A stretch of DNA of 64,000 bases from Larix kaempferi. Lineage: Eukaryota > Streptophyta > Pinopsida > Pinales > Pinaceae. A program made the translations under genes and the position numbers. The notes under the pieces were generated by a model, which saw only the letters and a program-made list of their open reading frames with translations, was not told where the DNA came from and did no database searches. Position 1 is the stretch's first letter. The number at the start of each line of letters is the position of its first letter. Below, piece by piece: positions 11,761-23,636 of this stretch. The stretch lies in the NCBI GenBank assembly GCA_027924585.1, contig BSBM01000608.1:9134501-9198500 (forward strand), written 5' to 3'.

Positions 11761-12859
11761 CCTTTGTGTTTAGGGGGGTTACATTTTTTATTTGATTTGG
11801 CACATTGAGTATAGCAAGGTTACTAATGTGGGTTTAACCACAACACAATCACCCTATAGATGGAATACTAATTGAAAAAATAACATCAATTTATTAATTT
11901 ATGTTAATCATTTGCAGAAATAGATAAAATGTTTTAATTAAATAAATTCACTTAAAACATAAAAGACACACAGATCATGAGTAAAGACAAATCCAAACTA
12001 TAGATCAATGTATGGATTATTGATTACAAATATGATTAAACATGATAGTGCTTTGCAAAGAAAACTAATCAGAGGTAGGATAGCCACCCGCTCACAGTCA
12101 AAGAGCTTTTGTTTGGTGATTAAAGAAGAAGATATGAACAACCCATCAATATAGAAATGAATTATATAATGACTTTAGCAGAAAATGGTAGTGGATGCTT
12201 GAAATGAAAGCAACAGAGCATAATATTTATGAATTATGTCCCGATACAACACTTATCAAGGCATGAAAAAGCATAACAGTATGAATTAAACAATGAGAGA
12301 AACATTCACATAAGAGAAGAAGTAAACACACCGATTGAAATTTCAAGTAAGAATCATTGGGCATGGAGTCAAAAACTAAACAATTTATATACCAGAAGAT
12401 AAACCACCATAAATATTCTCACAGAGGCAAGGTAGTTGTCAGATTACAGTCAAAGCTTTTTGCAGGTGATTTAGAAAGAAACATAGATAGTCCATCAATA
12501 ATGGGCACCAAGTTATAAATGAATACACTATCAATTTTAAGAAGAGAAAAATACAGCTGACTGTAAACAAGATCAACACATGAATCTCTGATTCTGTAAA
12601 GATGATTTATTTCATGTGTGGCTCTTTATATTCAAATATATCAACTCGATACAAAATTCTTGTCTCTCCAAAAAATTTCCAACCCTTTCAAAGCAATTCA
12701 TAATGTCTTTTATAAAAAATCTCTTTTAACTAAAAACTGAAATAACTTAATTAAAATTGCCAAATGTCATTTGAGTCAAAGTCACAAACAATATTACAAA
12801 TTTCTTTTGAATAAAAATACTTCAAAATCCTCATTTGATGTAGAACCCAATGGCTACTT
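11761..12859. other. No gene; AT-rich dispersed repeat
   Basis: AT-rich sequence whose 11880-12000 part resembles 39340-39480 and, less closely, 35510-35640. All three lie near minus-strand ORF loci or their remnants, so this may be a 3' flank of one retroelement family. No reading frame of interest. Confidence 0.45.
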
Positions 12860-13303
12860 TCAAGAACGAACTGTGTACTTCATTTTTCCATACTTTTCCA
12901 CATTTATCCACTGATCAGCAGTTGGATGATCGTAGCTGGACATCTCTTTTACCATGACTCTCATTTCAACATGATCTACATAAGAAATCTGTGGAAGTAT
13001 TTTTCCAATTGAAACCATTTTGTTTACAATTTCAAAATCTTCTGCAATCTTTTCCATTAAAATTTTCCCTATCAATAAATTTAAATACTGAAATTTTGTA
13101 TGATCCATTCTTATATTGAACAATAATTTCTTATATTCATCTTGGGGAATTAACTCCTGATTCTTATTCCAGAAAGCAGGCAAACCTTTTTCAATCAATT
13201 TCTCAAACTGCTTTTTGAATTCTGCTACTTGTCTCCTCATTGCTCCAGCTTTGGCTTCAACATCTCTGGCTGTATCAATGTCTCCATTCTGAACTGCCTC
13301 CAT
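12860..13303 (-). CDS. Unknown 147-aa protein, Lys/Glu-rich, partly helical
   Basis: I do not recognise this protein. It opens with MEAVQNGDIDTARDVEAKAG in a favourable context (AGAAAG before ATG). Next is a charged, probably helical stretch (residues about 15-45, VAEFKKQFEKLIEKG), then a mixed region with EKIAEDFEIVNKMV and a Trp-containing end DQWINVEKYGKMKY. There is no signal peptide or membrane segment. A downstream AT-rich flank shared with the 35500 and 39300 loci suggests a retroelement-associated ORF, or the C-terminal piece of one, rather than a host gene. Length and composition make chance unlikely but not excluded. Confidence 0.4.
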   Translation of the reverse strand: MEAVQNGDIDTARDVEAKAGAMRRQVAEFKKQFEKLIEKGLPAFWNKNQELIPQDEYKKLLFNIRMDHTKFQYLNLLIGKILMEKIAEDFEIVNKMVSIGKILPQISYVDHVEMRVMVKEMSSYDHPTADQWINVEKYGKMKYTVRS

Positions 13304-14594
13304 CTTTCTCCTTTATAAACAGACTTAAAATATTATTAGATTGAGTTTCAAGGCCCTACCTATCACTGGAAATCAAGCACTTTATTCTGTTCTATCATTG
13401 TCTGCAGCGCCCACTCGTCCAGAACCTTCCAATGCCGACAATACAAAGAGGAATGTCAACTTTTGCATGTTTTTCTGCTATATATAACTTATTTTCTTTA
13501 TCCTCCCTGCATCTTTCCGGGCGCTCAGTTTCCTCCTTCGTCGATCTCACGTGCTATGATTTGGACCGTCAGATTTCATGTACTTTTTGCCACTTGATAA
13601 CTTCTTTATGTCTACTATTTGATCATTTTCCTTTTTCAAATCTCGATCGTTGGATCTCTATCACTCAATTCTGCCATTTAATAGTTTACTATAGAGCAGA
13701 GAACCTACCAGTTTATTTTAAAGTTGGTTTGGGCCCCCGGTTGACCTATCTGTCTCTTCACAGCTTGCTCCTATCACTTTCGGATGCAAAATAGGACAGA
13801 TGGAATCCATCTCTCTGTGCAGGCGAGTTTTTTATATTATTTATCCTTTGCTATCACCCCTGCATCTCCTGCGGCGTGGAAGCTTCCCTGGCCATCTATT
13901 TTCTTGATCCGTTTTGGGCCATGGTTCGCCACTAGTTTTTTATCTCTATGATCCCTGGTGGCTTCGGATCCCGCCACATGTCACCTTTTCTTCCAGTTAA
14001 AACCACGGTAAGTATCCCATCGTTGATCTGGAACTTGCATGAATCCTGGCCGTGAAACGGTGCAACTTTTAACAAATTCACGGATTTGGCTTGCGTTGAT
14101 GTTTCGTGCAAGTTAGATCCGCAAACAAAACCTCGGCCATAGATCTCAGCCTCCTCAGATCTGCACCATCCAAACCCATGGGCCTCTACCAAAATTTCGT
14201 GGATCCAAAAATTTGTTTTCTCCATGCATGTCGTATCGGAGTAGTAGTTTGTGACCGTCGATATGCTCCATTGGCCATTGATCTGCTACTTAAGATGCTC
14301 GTTGGATAAACATCACCATTCATCTAAAACACCTTACCCTTTTTTCGCGAATCATTCTCATGTCTGTAGATCTTCACCACCGAAGATCTAGACCGTTTAT
14401 TTGTGCAGATATCTAATAGGAGGCGAACCTCTGCAATTTAATTTTCCTTGCAAAGTTTCAGGCTTGGAATTTTGATGATTTCACCCTTGAGGCTGTGAAT
14501 ACCTACCCAGATGATTCTCCATTTTTTTTAGAAATTGAACCTCCCAGTTTCATCTAGGACAACGCTAGTGCTAACACCGACAAGCTAAACTTCA
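13304..14594. other. No confirmed gene; leader- or promoter-like sequence
   Basis: Higher GC than its surroundings, with several stretches of the type GACCGTCAGAT, CGATCGTTGGATC and GACCGTCGATATG, which are common in plant intergenic and LTR leader DNA. A 97-codon minus-strand frame at 13932-14225 has no recognisable family and I do not call it. Confidence 0.4.
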
Positions 14595-15545
14595 GTGGTG
14601 AACTATTATGAAAAGAATATTTGGAATAAGAAGGGTCGAGTGACCCTTCTTGCAGTTTCCAACTATTATGAAAATAATATTGAGAATAAGAAGGGTCAGC
14701 CGACCTCTCAATTACGAGGCAATTTTAAAAATAGAACACCTTGGAAGTTTTAACATATAAAAATGGTTTCTCCCGACTTCCGTTTCCTAACAAGAAGGAT
14801 CGGCTGCCCCTTCGTTTTGTAGTTATTTGTGAAAACATTTATCCAACAATTCAGCCATATCCATAACAAAGAACAGAAGAAGGATCGACCAACCCTTCTT
14901 GCAGTGGTGAACTATTATGAAAATAATATCTGGAATAAGAAGGATCGAACGACCCTTCTTGCAGCGTCGAACTATTATGAAAATAATATTAGGGATACGA
15001 AGGGTCGGCCGACCTTTCAATTACGAGGAAATTTTAAAAATAGAACACCTTGGAAGTTTTAAAATATAAAATGGTTTCTCCCGACTTTCGTTTTTCGACA
15101 AGAAGGATCGGCTGCCCCTTCTTTTCGTAGTTATTTGTGAAAACCTTTATCCAACAATTCGACTATATCCATAATAGAGAACACAAAAGGATCAATCGAG
15201 TCTTCTTGCAGTGTCAAACTATTATGAAAAGAATATTTGGAATAAGAAGGGTCGGTCGACCCTTCATTTACAAGGGAATCACAACAATAGAACACCTTTG
15301 GGAAAGAGCGGCTGCTCTTTCTCTAAGAATACTTCCACTTGCCAGCATAGTCTTTGAAGCAAGACATCTATAAATTTTGTTGTTTAAATGTTGATATCTA
15401 GTATCCAAGGGTGACACGTGGAACGATCTTATTGTGACATGTGGCATATTTGATTTGGTACATTGAGTATTAGAAAGGGTGACACGTGGAATGATCTTAT
15501 TATGACACGTGGCATATTTGATTTGGTACATTGAGTATTAGAAAT
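14595..15545. repeat. R1 repeat array, copy B, with doubled tail
   Basis: Three R1 units (roughly 14595-14820, 14820-15115, 15115-15300), each with the palindromic blocks AAGGGTCRGCCGACC / GGATCGACC. They are followed at 15300 by the GGAAAGAGCGGCTGCTCTTT tail. The GGGTGACACGTGGAAYGATC / GACACGTGGCATATTTGATT pair is present twice (15410-15475 and 15477-15545), a 67-bp tandem duplication inside the tail. Confidence 0.8.
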
Positions 15546-16196
15546 ATAGTTTAATTATAATATTGGCTCGTATAGAATATTTTCTCCTATGAGCACCGCT
15601 GAATTTGGGATTTTGAGTATATTAGATCATATTTTAGTATTTCGGTAGTTACTCTGACTCAGGATAATTACTTGATTTTAAGTGCAGCAGATAAACCACT
15701 TCTAAAGGCTAATTATTCTTAAGCTCAATTAACTAGTAATTAAGGTGTTAATTAGAACACTTAACAACAGTTAGTGCGCAAATGACTACACTTATCACAA
15801 ATTCAATTTTGTAACAAATAACCATCCATTATCAATCCCAATGGCTATAAGTTGTATCTTTCCTTTTATAAAAATTTTATTGATGAAAATGAAAAAATAC
15901 AACTTTTTGTTGACCATCTGGGAATTTAGAAACACAACAATTTTGTTGCTTAAAACTGCCACATAGGGAAATTTAGAAACCAATTTTGTCTACTATCAAC
16001 CCTTGAGAACATCCATAATTCTAAACACTATTCCCCATGTTTACTCCTTGTGCCTTGACTGCTGCAAGGCCCTTCTCGTTTATTCTATTTTTTTCTCCTG
16101 CCCATCCTTTCCTTGGTGACCATGCCCATATGATGCTATTTACATCGATCTTCATATTTTTTTTGCACCTACAACCCATTGTTGTTGTCTATCTAA
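15546..16196. other. No gene seen
   Basis: AT-rich DNA between the R1 copy and the decayed gene on the minus strand. The last 160 bp could be its 3' untranslated part. No repeat structure noticed. Confidence 0.5.
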
Positions 16197-18972
16197 TCAT
16201 TTTTTGTATAAGACCTTCAGATCCTTCGATGGTACTGTTGGCTTCCACCATTGCACCTCTACTTTGTAAGACCCAACAGTACTAGCATCTGAGTCCTGAT
16301 AAACATCACCAATCGCATTACCCAACCAGATTGCACAATCTGGGTCTAGTGATTGCACAATGACCATTTGGCCCTTTACAACATCCACTCTTGGAATGAA
16401 TTCATCTCTAGGCTTGTTGCGTAGCGGTCCAACATAGCAATCCTGCAAAGCAAGAACATTTTCCTTCAAATAGGCATCCATAATTTCATGTTCAGATCTT
16501 GTAGGTTTATTGTGAATATCATGCCTTGTCGATGGCCAAAAGTTAGTTGATGACTAATCAACAGTCTCGAAGGGACTGTCCAAAGCTTTAAGTACAACCT
16601 CCCAATAATTTAACTTGGGACGCCAAAATTGTTCACCTCCCTTCTCAATCCCTCCATTCCAGAATGAAATATATGTTTCTAGTCCCTTTTTTATTTCGTC
16701 AATGTCCAAAGGACTTTTTTATTGCAGATTTAATAGCCTAGGCTGTCCCATCGGAAAGTTTGCTCTACCATCTAGAAATGACCACCAGAGTTTAAGAGGA
16801 GATGACCAATCTTCATCCCAAAGTGATGCCTTCCATTGCATGACTAGAATTTGATCTATGAGATGAAACTTAAAATACTGGCATTTTTTAATACTAACGA
16901 TCTTGGCATTTCCATCCAAAAGGTGGGGTATCAAAAAACTCTTAAAATTGTAAAGTTCATCAATTAGATAAGGGACAAAGGAATTTTGATCTTCACATGT
17001 CCTATAAGTATCCATAATTTCCGGGAGAGAAAATATATCCTTGTGCATTAGCTTTGCTGATAACCTGCCAAAAGTTCCATCTATGTCCTCATGGGTGTGT
17101 CCGACCGGGAGGAATCCAACTTCAGCTTTCTCTAACACTCTCCTTGCTGTTAAAAGAGATAAAAATGCAAATACAAAGCGGTTTTTGTTATCGCCGGAAC
17201 AATTATCCATTTGCAACAACAATATGTGTGGTAGTTTTCTATTTTGCATGCATTGATTAGTACCATCAACACACATTACATCATCTTGCATTACATCTTG
17301 TTTGTATACCGAACACTTTTCATATGAGTCTGATTGCAATAGAGCATCATGCAATTGGTGCTTAGATGTTCCGCCTTTGTAGAGCAAATCACCATACTTA
17401 TCACCCACTGGTTATTCAAGATGCTTCAAGCATTTATCCAGGGATGTCACAGTGAAATTCGATCCCATCTCTAAAAACGAGAGGATGAAATGACCAAAAC
17501 CCCCAGTCTGGTGCCCATGGGTCAACATTCTAGTCAATGATATGGGAATATTCATAACATTACTAAAATCGTTTTCCTTCTTACCCACCCTTGGAATCGA
17601 ATTCTTTGACTTGTCCATTTTGTCATGAACAATACTGACATAAGTCTTTGGATATTGCTCTGAAGCCGACCTATGAGCATAATAGATCTGGCGACAACTT
17701 GACACGTATTTATTATGAGCGTCTTGATTTGCTCACAACGTTTCCACCTCAGCAGGATTAGTGGTCCCCTTAAGTCTATTATTTATTGTAATGCACTCAT
17801 TACACCTTGCAAAGTTGTTTGATTTAGAAATTTTAACATCTGGAAAATCTTGTCTCATCACCTTGCCAAAGGAGGATTGTGATACTAGAGGTAAACTGAT
17901 TTCTTGTGATTTCATCATAAGCCATTTTTCGCAGTAAACCATGGGACATATTAGCGGGCAATAATTTCAAGTTTGTCCTTGTTCCATCTTTACTGATTAT
18001 TCGTGTAAGATGTGAAGCTTTCTCTGAATTCTCTACTACAATTTTATTAATTGTAGCTACTAGTGCAGTAGTGTTCACCCTGGATTTTTCCAAGCCATTG
18101 TTACCGTGCACAGCTCTCACATCACCATTCATGAACATTCTTTTATAATTGAAGAAAGTGCTTTTTTTTATCCGATGGCATTTATACCATGCATTTTGAC
18201 AGATGTCTATTGTGTCTAATCTCATTGTAAACAATATTCTTTTACTATCATCTCCTTTGGCCACAGGATCATTTGATCCCAAGGAATTCATAACAAACTG
18301 TCTTTTTGAATTTCCATTCATACTATCAAATTTCTTTGCACATTCAACTATCGATCCATGTGGAATTTTTGATATACAAAGATTTGAGCAACAATGTTCG
18401 ATGCCAATGTTTGAAAGGAATGCACCCAGATTTATCGCAGGCCTGTAAGGTACTGATCTTGAATTTCGTTCAGAAATTTTAGTTCTATCTTTCCACGTTA
18501 CGGAATTGTATGGCCTTGTTCCATTACCTTTAACATCTGTATATTCACAACGAGGAGTTACACTTGGAAGGACCATCTGTAAAGGACATTCTTCAAAAAC
18601 ATTCCAAAAGTTGACCATTTCTTTGTCTTCTTTCTTTTTTAGTATAAAATCCAAAGGAACATTATCGAGGTCAAGCAAATTGTTTGCATGCCATATTATA
18701 AGGGATCCTTCAAATACACCACAATCCTCGCAATTGCAGAAGACTTTATGAACTAAAATAGCAAACTCACCAGCATCTAGTGCTTTGAATTGTACAATGT
18801 CTCCCTCAAAAACATTTGACACTATTCCTCGAGCAACATACTGTGGCTTTAAAGAACATTGATGTATCAAATTAACTGTCTGTCCCAACAACCTTTCATT
18901 GTGATTTTCTCTTAATACTTTCAAATTAGATTCAGATTGATTATTATTGAAAGTTTTTTCAAAAGAAAACAA
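16197..18972 (-). pseudogene. DUF7869-type transposase-like protein, broken
   Basis: Reads in transcription order 18972 to 16197. The N-terminal part (379 codons from 18972) has a Cys/His-rich stretch EHCCSNLCISKIPHG and a conserved QNAWYKCHRI block. After a frameshift near 17940 the rest shares one frame, interrupted by stops at 17733 (TGA), 17412 (TAA) and 16719. It carries SFGKVMRQDFPDVKI, NFARCNECITIN, HRSASEQYPKTYVSIVHDKM, LQMDNCSGDNKNRFVF and the hallmark VGHTHEDIDGTFGR. Those last blocks are what I associate with DUF7869, a widespread repeat-encoded family that looks like an RNase H-fold transposase. The function is not established, and that link is from memory. VQWWKPT lies near the C-terminus. 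Not functional. Confidence 0.7.
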
Positions 18973-19478
18973 TGTTTTTTTATTAAAATCGATGATTCTC
19001 TCAATTGGCCATACAACAAAAGCTCTCCACTACTCAACCCTGGACAACATGCCATACAAGAAAACAACACTTCATCCACCAGAATACCAAAGTTGAAGTC
19101 ACCCAAAAATTTCCCCCCATCAAAATCACTCCCACTCACATTTGTTACAACACCTATGGAAATGCAATCCTTTCTTTTTGAACATTTATGTAACAACTTA
19201 ACTTTTCTCATAATAAAAGAAGATTTATTCTCAGTTGTTATGATATGTGCTACACTCATCGAAGTAAAAGCTACTATATCATTGACCTCATTCTCATTTG
19301 ATATGATATGTGCTACACTTGTCGAAGTAGAAGCTGGTATATCATTCACCTCATTCTCGCGAAGAGCAGATCCAATCTGGTTAACGATCTTAGATGCAGG
19401 CCATTGAATATAACCACCAAATGCCTCTGACAATGTATCTGCACCTTCTGATGGATAGGGCAATGGAAGACTTGACAT
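18921..19478 (-). pseudogene. DUF8039-like N-terminal part with 21-aa repeats
   Basis: 185 codons upstream of, and overlapping in another frame with, the DUF7869-like body. LPLPYPSEGADTLSEAFGGY followed by IQWPASKI resembles the DUF8039 pattern (PLP..., G-x-x-IQWP) seen in plant proteins tied to CACTA-type transposons. Next come two 21-residue repeats of the type ENEVNDI-x-A-x-TS-x-SVAHII, then a Gly/Cys-rich region with SCMACCPG. This is probably the beginning of the same ancestral gene, displaced by a frameshift near 18940. Confidence 0.5.
19235..19361 (-). repeat. Two 63-bp in-frame repeats
   Basis: Two tandem 63-bp units, each containing GATATGTGCTACAC and CGAAGTARAAGCT and encoding 21 residues. 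A second pair is present in the duplicated copy at about 19595-19720, giving four units in all. Confidence 0.75.
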
Positions 19479-19570
19479 CCATCCTTAATTATGATATTAT
19501 GCAAAAAAATTCTTTCTAGAAAAGAGATTCCTTCAGCAACTTTCAATCCATTCAAAAGTAGGTCCACACA

Positions 19571-20090
19571 TTATTGAGTACCAAAATCATTCTCAGTTGT
19601 TATGATATGTGCTACACTCATCGAAGTAGAAGCTACTATATCATTGACCTCATTCTCAGTTGTTATGATATGTGCTACACTTGTCGAAGTAGAAGCTGGT
19701 ATACCATTAACCTCATTCTCGTGAAGAGCAAACCTAATCTAATTAACAATCTCAGATACAGGCCATTGAATATAACCACCAACTGCCTCTGACAATGTAT
19801 CTACACCTTCTGATGGATAGGGAAATGGAAGACTTGCATTTAAAGACTTGGTAACATTTACAATCATACATCCGTCCTTAATTATGATATTATGCAAAAA
19901 ATTTCTTTCTGGAAAAGAGATTCCTTCAGCAACTTTCAATCCATTCAAAAGTAGTTCCACACATTGTTGAGTACCAAAATCCATTTCATAAACGATATCT
20001 GAAATATAAAATAACAGGACACATTGTTCAGAACCAAAATCCAGTTCATAAGCGTTTTATGAAATATAAAATAACAAGAGCACATTAACA
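19571..20090 (-). pseudogene. Tandem duplicate of the DUF8039-like exon
   Basis: 19595-19985 repeats 19235-19570 with moderate divergence. It includes the 63-bp units, FPYPSEGVDTLSEAVGGY followed by IQWP, and LLLNGLKVAEGISFPERNF. The duplicate has an extra IVNVTKSLNASLPFPYP stretch that the other copy lost. At 19965-20085 a further ~61-bp unit (ACCAAAATCCAKTTCATAA) is doubled. This copy lies upstream in transcription order, so the ancestral N-terminus was duplicated in tandem before decay. Confidence 0.65.
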
Positions 20091-20129
20091 ATCATATTTA
20101 TTTTGAACAAAGATATATTAACATAAATT

Positions 20130-20853
20130 ATAATATATAAAAAAAATGTATGTCCTAACTTCCAATTTTCCGAATGGTAGGATCGGTCGCCTCGTCTTGT
20201 AGAAGAAGCGAACACAAGATGGATTGAAAGGCCCTTCTTGTAGTCGTGAAAGATTACGAAAAGAATACTGGGTAGAAGAAGCTTCTCTCGCCCGTTCATT
20301 TATGACAGATTATTAAAAATATTCAACCTACGAATGCTAGGCTGCCAATTCATGTATTTCCAAAATTGTTAACAAGGGAAGAATACTGAGCACAACAAGG
20401 GTCAGCCGACCCTTCATTTCCGATATAAATTTAAATATATTTAATCTACGAATGCTAGGCCATCAATACATGTATTTCCAAAATTGTGAACAAGGGAAGA
20501 ATATTGAGTACAACAAGGGTCGACTGACCCTTCATTTACGATATAAATTTAAATATATTTAATCTACGAAGGTTATGTCGACAATTCCTGACTTCTAACT
20601 TCCATTGTAAATATTAGGGAGTCGACTCAGACATCATCTAAGTTCTAACATATAAAAATGTTTGTCCCGACTTCCATTTTACAAAGAGAAGGATTGGCCA
20701 CCCCTTTGTTTAGGAGATAATTGTGAACAACTATATCCAGCAGGTCACCGATAATATCCAGAATGGCGAAAGAAAGAAGGATTGACCGAACCTTCTTGCA
20801 TTCTAGAACTATTATGAATACAATACTGGGAAGAAGAAGGGTCAGCCGCCCCC
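20130..20853. repeat. R1 repeat copy C, left half (variant units)
   Basis: Begins with CCTAACTTCCAATTTTCCGA and palindromic GGATCGGTCG blocks. 20322-20575 holds two tandem ~127-bp units of a variant type, each with ACAACAAGGGTC, a GTCAGCCGACCC or GTCGACTGACCC palindrome and a TTTAAATATATTTAATCTAC block. The standard R1 unit resumes at 20640 and is interrupted at 20854. It continues at 32314. Confidence 0.8.
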
Positions 20854-21588
20854 TTTTTTTTTGTAAGTAAGAAGTTTTTGTATTAAATCAAAGACGAATT
20901 ACAGAAGGAACAAGCTGTCTGAGAGTCAGACTTGTTCATCAAAATAGAGCATCTAACTACTAACCCATAGAATCCAGCATCATTAACCTTGCGGTAGACA
21001 ATTATCACCAAAACACATAAGATGCTTTCATTCAACTGACCATCCCTATCCTCGGAAGATTTGGAACAACAAAATCACTACCTATCCTGCTGAATCGGAG
21101 ATATTCTTAGCATAGGCACACAGGCCCGAAATCAAAAAGCATAGCAAAATGCTACTACACTCATTAGGCAAGATATACAAATAGGAAAAGACAATCTAAC
21201 TTAACAGCCGACCCTCCCTTAATAAAAAGACTTGCAGTTTGGAAAAACAATTCCAGATCAAGCGTCAATGGATAATGTAAGGAGCATCAGGAGAGGTCCC
21301 TGGATGGGGTAAGCTGGAAGATGAAGAAGGATACGGGGAGGCCACAGCTCCATTCCTTGGATAAGAAAATCCACCTTATGGTTCAACGCACAAGTATCCT
21401 CCAGGTTACGCTGCACCATAAGTCGCAGTGGAGCTTCCTCTCCAGGGGTTTGTCTGTCGTGGATGGCTAAACCGACAAGGTTCTTCATGATCCAGTAAAG
21501 GGTTACCGTGCGCTCGTATAGAATAACACACCCAGCCGTATTGCCCAGATCCATCATCCAGTTCTTCAACTATTTGTGCTCCCCCGGC
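20854..21588 (-). mobile_element. LINE-like insertion, 3' part with poly(A)
   Basis: On the minus strand this piece ends in a run of nine A (T run at 20854-20862 on the plus strand) and abuts R1 sequence, the layout of a non-LTR retrotransposon 3' end. It carries a 103-codon frame (21569-21258, GCVILYERTVTLYWIMKN) that I do not recognise. Its other half is at 31740-32313; the Copia element is inserted between. Joining across the Copia target duplication gives continuous sequence. Confidence 0.6.
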
Positions 21589-22180
21589 TGTTAAATTTTG
21601 AGCATTAATTCACAATACTCTGGGATATTTACTGAGAGAATAACATATACAGTATATCAATGCATAACAATCACAATAAGCATGACAAGCATCACAAGAA
21701 TCAAAAGCATGAGAGACAAGAGACACAGAGTTTCCATGGGGAAAACCCTAAGGTGAAAAACCCCACAACTTCCTCAAAGATAGAGAGAGCAATGGCTCAA
21801 CCAAAGTACAACCAAAATAAACTTGAGATAGTCTACTAGAGCAGTTGATCCTCCTCCTCACTAGTGCACCACTTTTTGAGTGAGAGAAGTGTGTCTTTCT
21901 GAATGATACAAATAGAGATCTCCCGATCTCTATTTATACTTAACCTGTTTGCCCAGTTACACTATGGGGCCGACTTGTCTATCTAGATACATCCACAATA
22001 TAATATATATTCCAGGGCCGACCCCACACATGGTGGTCTAATAACCCATCACGAGGTACACACACTTGCGACACTTGTCAATCCACATGACGACACTTCC
22101 TTATAGAGGAATAACACATCTCTTATAAGCGTACAATAAATATATATGAAATACATTTCGAAGTTACATATACATCAACA
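21589..22180 (-). repeat. Copia 3' LTR
   Basis: 592 bp, colinear with 31186-31739, with substitutions and indels. It includes a ~30-bp stretch near 22085-22115 missing from the other LTR. Ends TGTT/AACA inverted. Confidence 0.95.
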
Positions 22181-22189
22181 CTCCCTCTT
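22181..22189 (-). other. Copia polypurine tract
   Basis: On the minus strand AAGAGGGAG directly precedes the TGTTGATG that starts the complement of the LTR end: the expected plus-strand primer site. Confidence 0.8.
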
Positions 22190-22429
22190 AACTAGGAAGG
22201 TATTTCTCGACACAGTTATGCTAGACAAGTCTTCTTCTCGAGATCATCATCATCATCATCGTCACTGCTGCTGCTATCTCAACCAATCTCTGACTCTACT
22301 CGTCATAGGAAGTTCTACAGAGCCAGTCCTTTTTCATACTAGATGTAGGCCCACCACCTGCAGGTCTTCATCATCTGTGTGAACGGTCTGATAGAGGTGG
22401 CCTCTCATGACTAATTTTATGTGCGGATG

Positions 22430-22970
22430 CAATACCAGAAAGAGTATCCCAGGAACATTTATGTGCCTAAGCATGACCGGCAAGATCTCACAGGACTGAT
22501 TACATGCATCTCCTCCACAATACCTTTAAAGATCATCCCAGGAACATTTATGTGCCATAGCACGACCGGTAAGATCTCTAAAGAGCGTCCCAGGACTTAT
22601 TACGAGCATACAGCTCAACCTCTCGGATCTCTAGGACTGATTACATGTGGATAGACAAAACCTTTAAAGAGCATCCCAGGAACATTTATGTGCTGCAGCA
22701 CGACCGTCAAGATCTCTAAAGAGCATCCAAGGACTAATTACGAGCACACAGCTCAACCTCTCGGATCTCCTAGACTGATTACATGTCTCCGTAGTAATAC
22801 CTCATCCCACGACTGATTACGAGCACACAGCTCAACCTATCAGATATCTGAGGACTGATTACATACTACATAGCAATACCGGAAAGAGTACCCCAGGAAC
22901 ATTTATGTGCCGCAGCACGACCGGCAAGATCTCTCAGGACTGATTACATGCTATTTGCACAACCTGCCAC
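22430..22970 (-). repeat. Tandem array 1 in the Copia 3' tail
   Basis: About four imperfect units. Each combines CCCAGGAACATTTATGTGC, GCACGACCGGCAAGATCTC and AGGACTGATTACATG. They alternate with TTACGAGCACACAGCTCAAC blocks. Copies of the first motif are near 22446, 22536, 22675 and 22891. No reading frame is kept across units, so this is a non-coding array between RNase H and the 3' LTR. Confidence 0.8.
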
Positions 22971-22989
22971 ATATCATCTCTAACCTCCA

Positions 22990-23570
22990 AGTATCAACCT
23001 GATACTCATGATCCAACGGATCATCATCGCACGAGGCATCATCCTTATGCCCATGATCATACTGATCATCATCACTATACAATCCTGGTACATATCATCT
23101 GGAGCAATATCCTGAAGCTCATCATCATGATCATCCTGATCATACAATGCATCCACCTGATGCATACCAAGTATCTACCTGATACATATCATCATACATG
23201 ATCCACCTGATCATACAGTGTATCCACCTGATACAAATACAAATACATGATCCACCTGATCATGCCTGATACATATCAACATACATGATCTACCTGATCA
23301 TACAATGTATCCACCTGATACATATACATATACATGGTCCAAGCATCCAACATGATGCATATACAAAATACGTACAAATGATCCAACTGATCATATCCAA
23401 CATCCAACATGATGCATACATACATAAATGATCCAACTGATCATATCCAGCATCAACACGATGCGTACATACATACAAATATAAATGATCCAATTGATCA
23501 TATCCAGTATCAAACATGATGCATATACAGAGCAGTAATTGGAGCATCGTCCTGATACTCATCATCCAGC
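22990..23570 (-). repeat. Tandem array 2 in the Copia 3' tail
   Basis: Short imperfect repeats built from CATGATCCACCTGATCATAC and CCAACATGATGCATACATAC. The GATCCACCTGATC / GATCCAACTGATC cores are small palindromes recurring every 40-60 bp. Frames across it are repeat artefacts. Confidence 0.8.
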
Positions 23571-23636
23571 GCTTACATCCATAGCCATGTGAAGGATCCT
23601 CCTTCCAACATGCTTGGAATGGCTTCAACAAATGTG

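Noticed and set aside
13932-14225. 97-codon minus-strand frame with a plausible look (GFGWCRSEEAEIYGRGF)
   Set aside because: No recognisable motif, no neighbour support, and an overlapping opposite-strand frame; kept as unassigned spacer.
10970-15545. Reading the palindromic R1 units as a CRISPR-like or bacterial array
   Set aside because: Units are long, divergent and without unique spacers, and the context is plant nuclear.
22980-23631. His/Asp/Met-rich frames over the Copia tail arrays
   Set aside because: Produced by the GATCNNCTGATC repeats; no frame persists across units.
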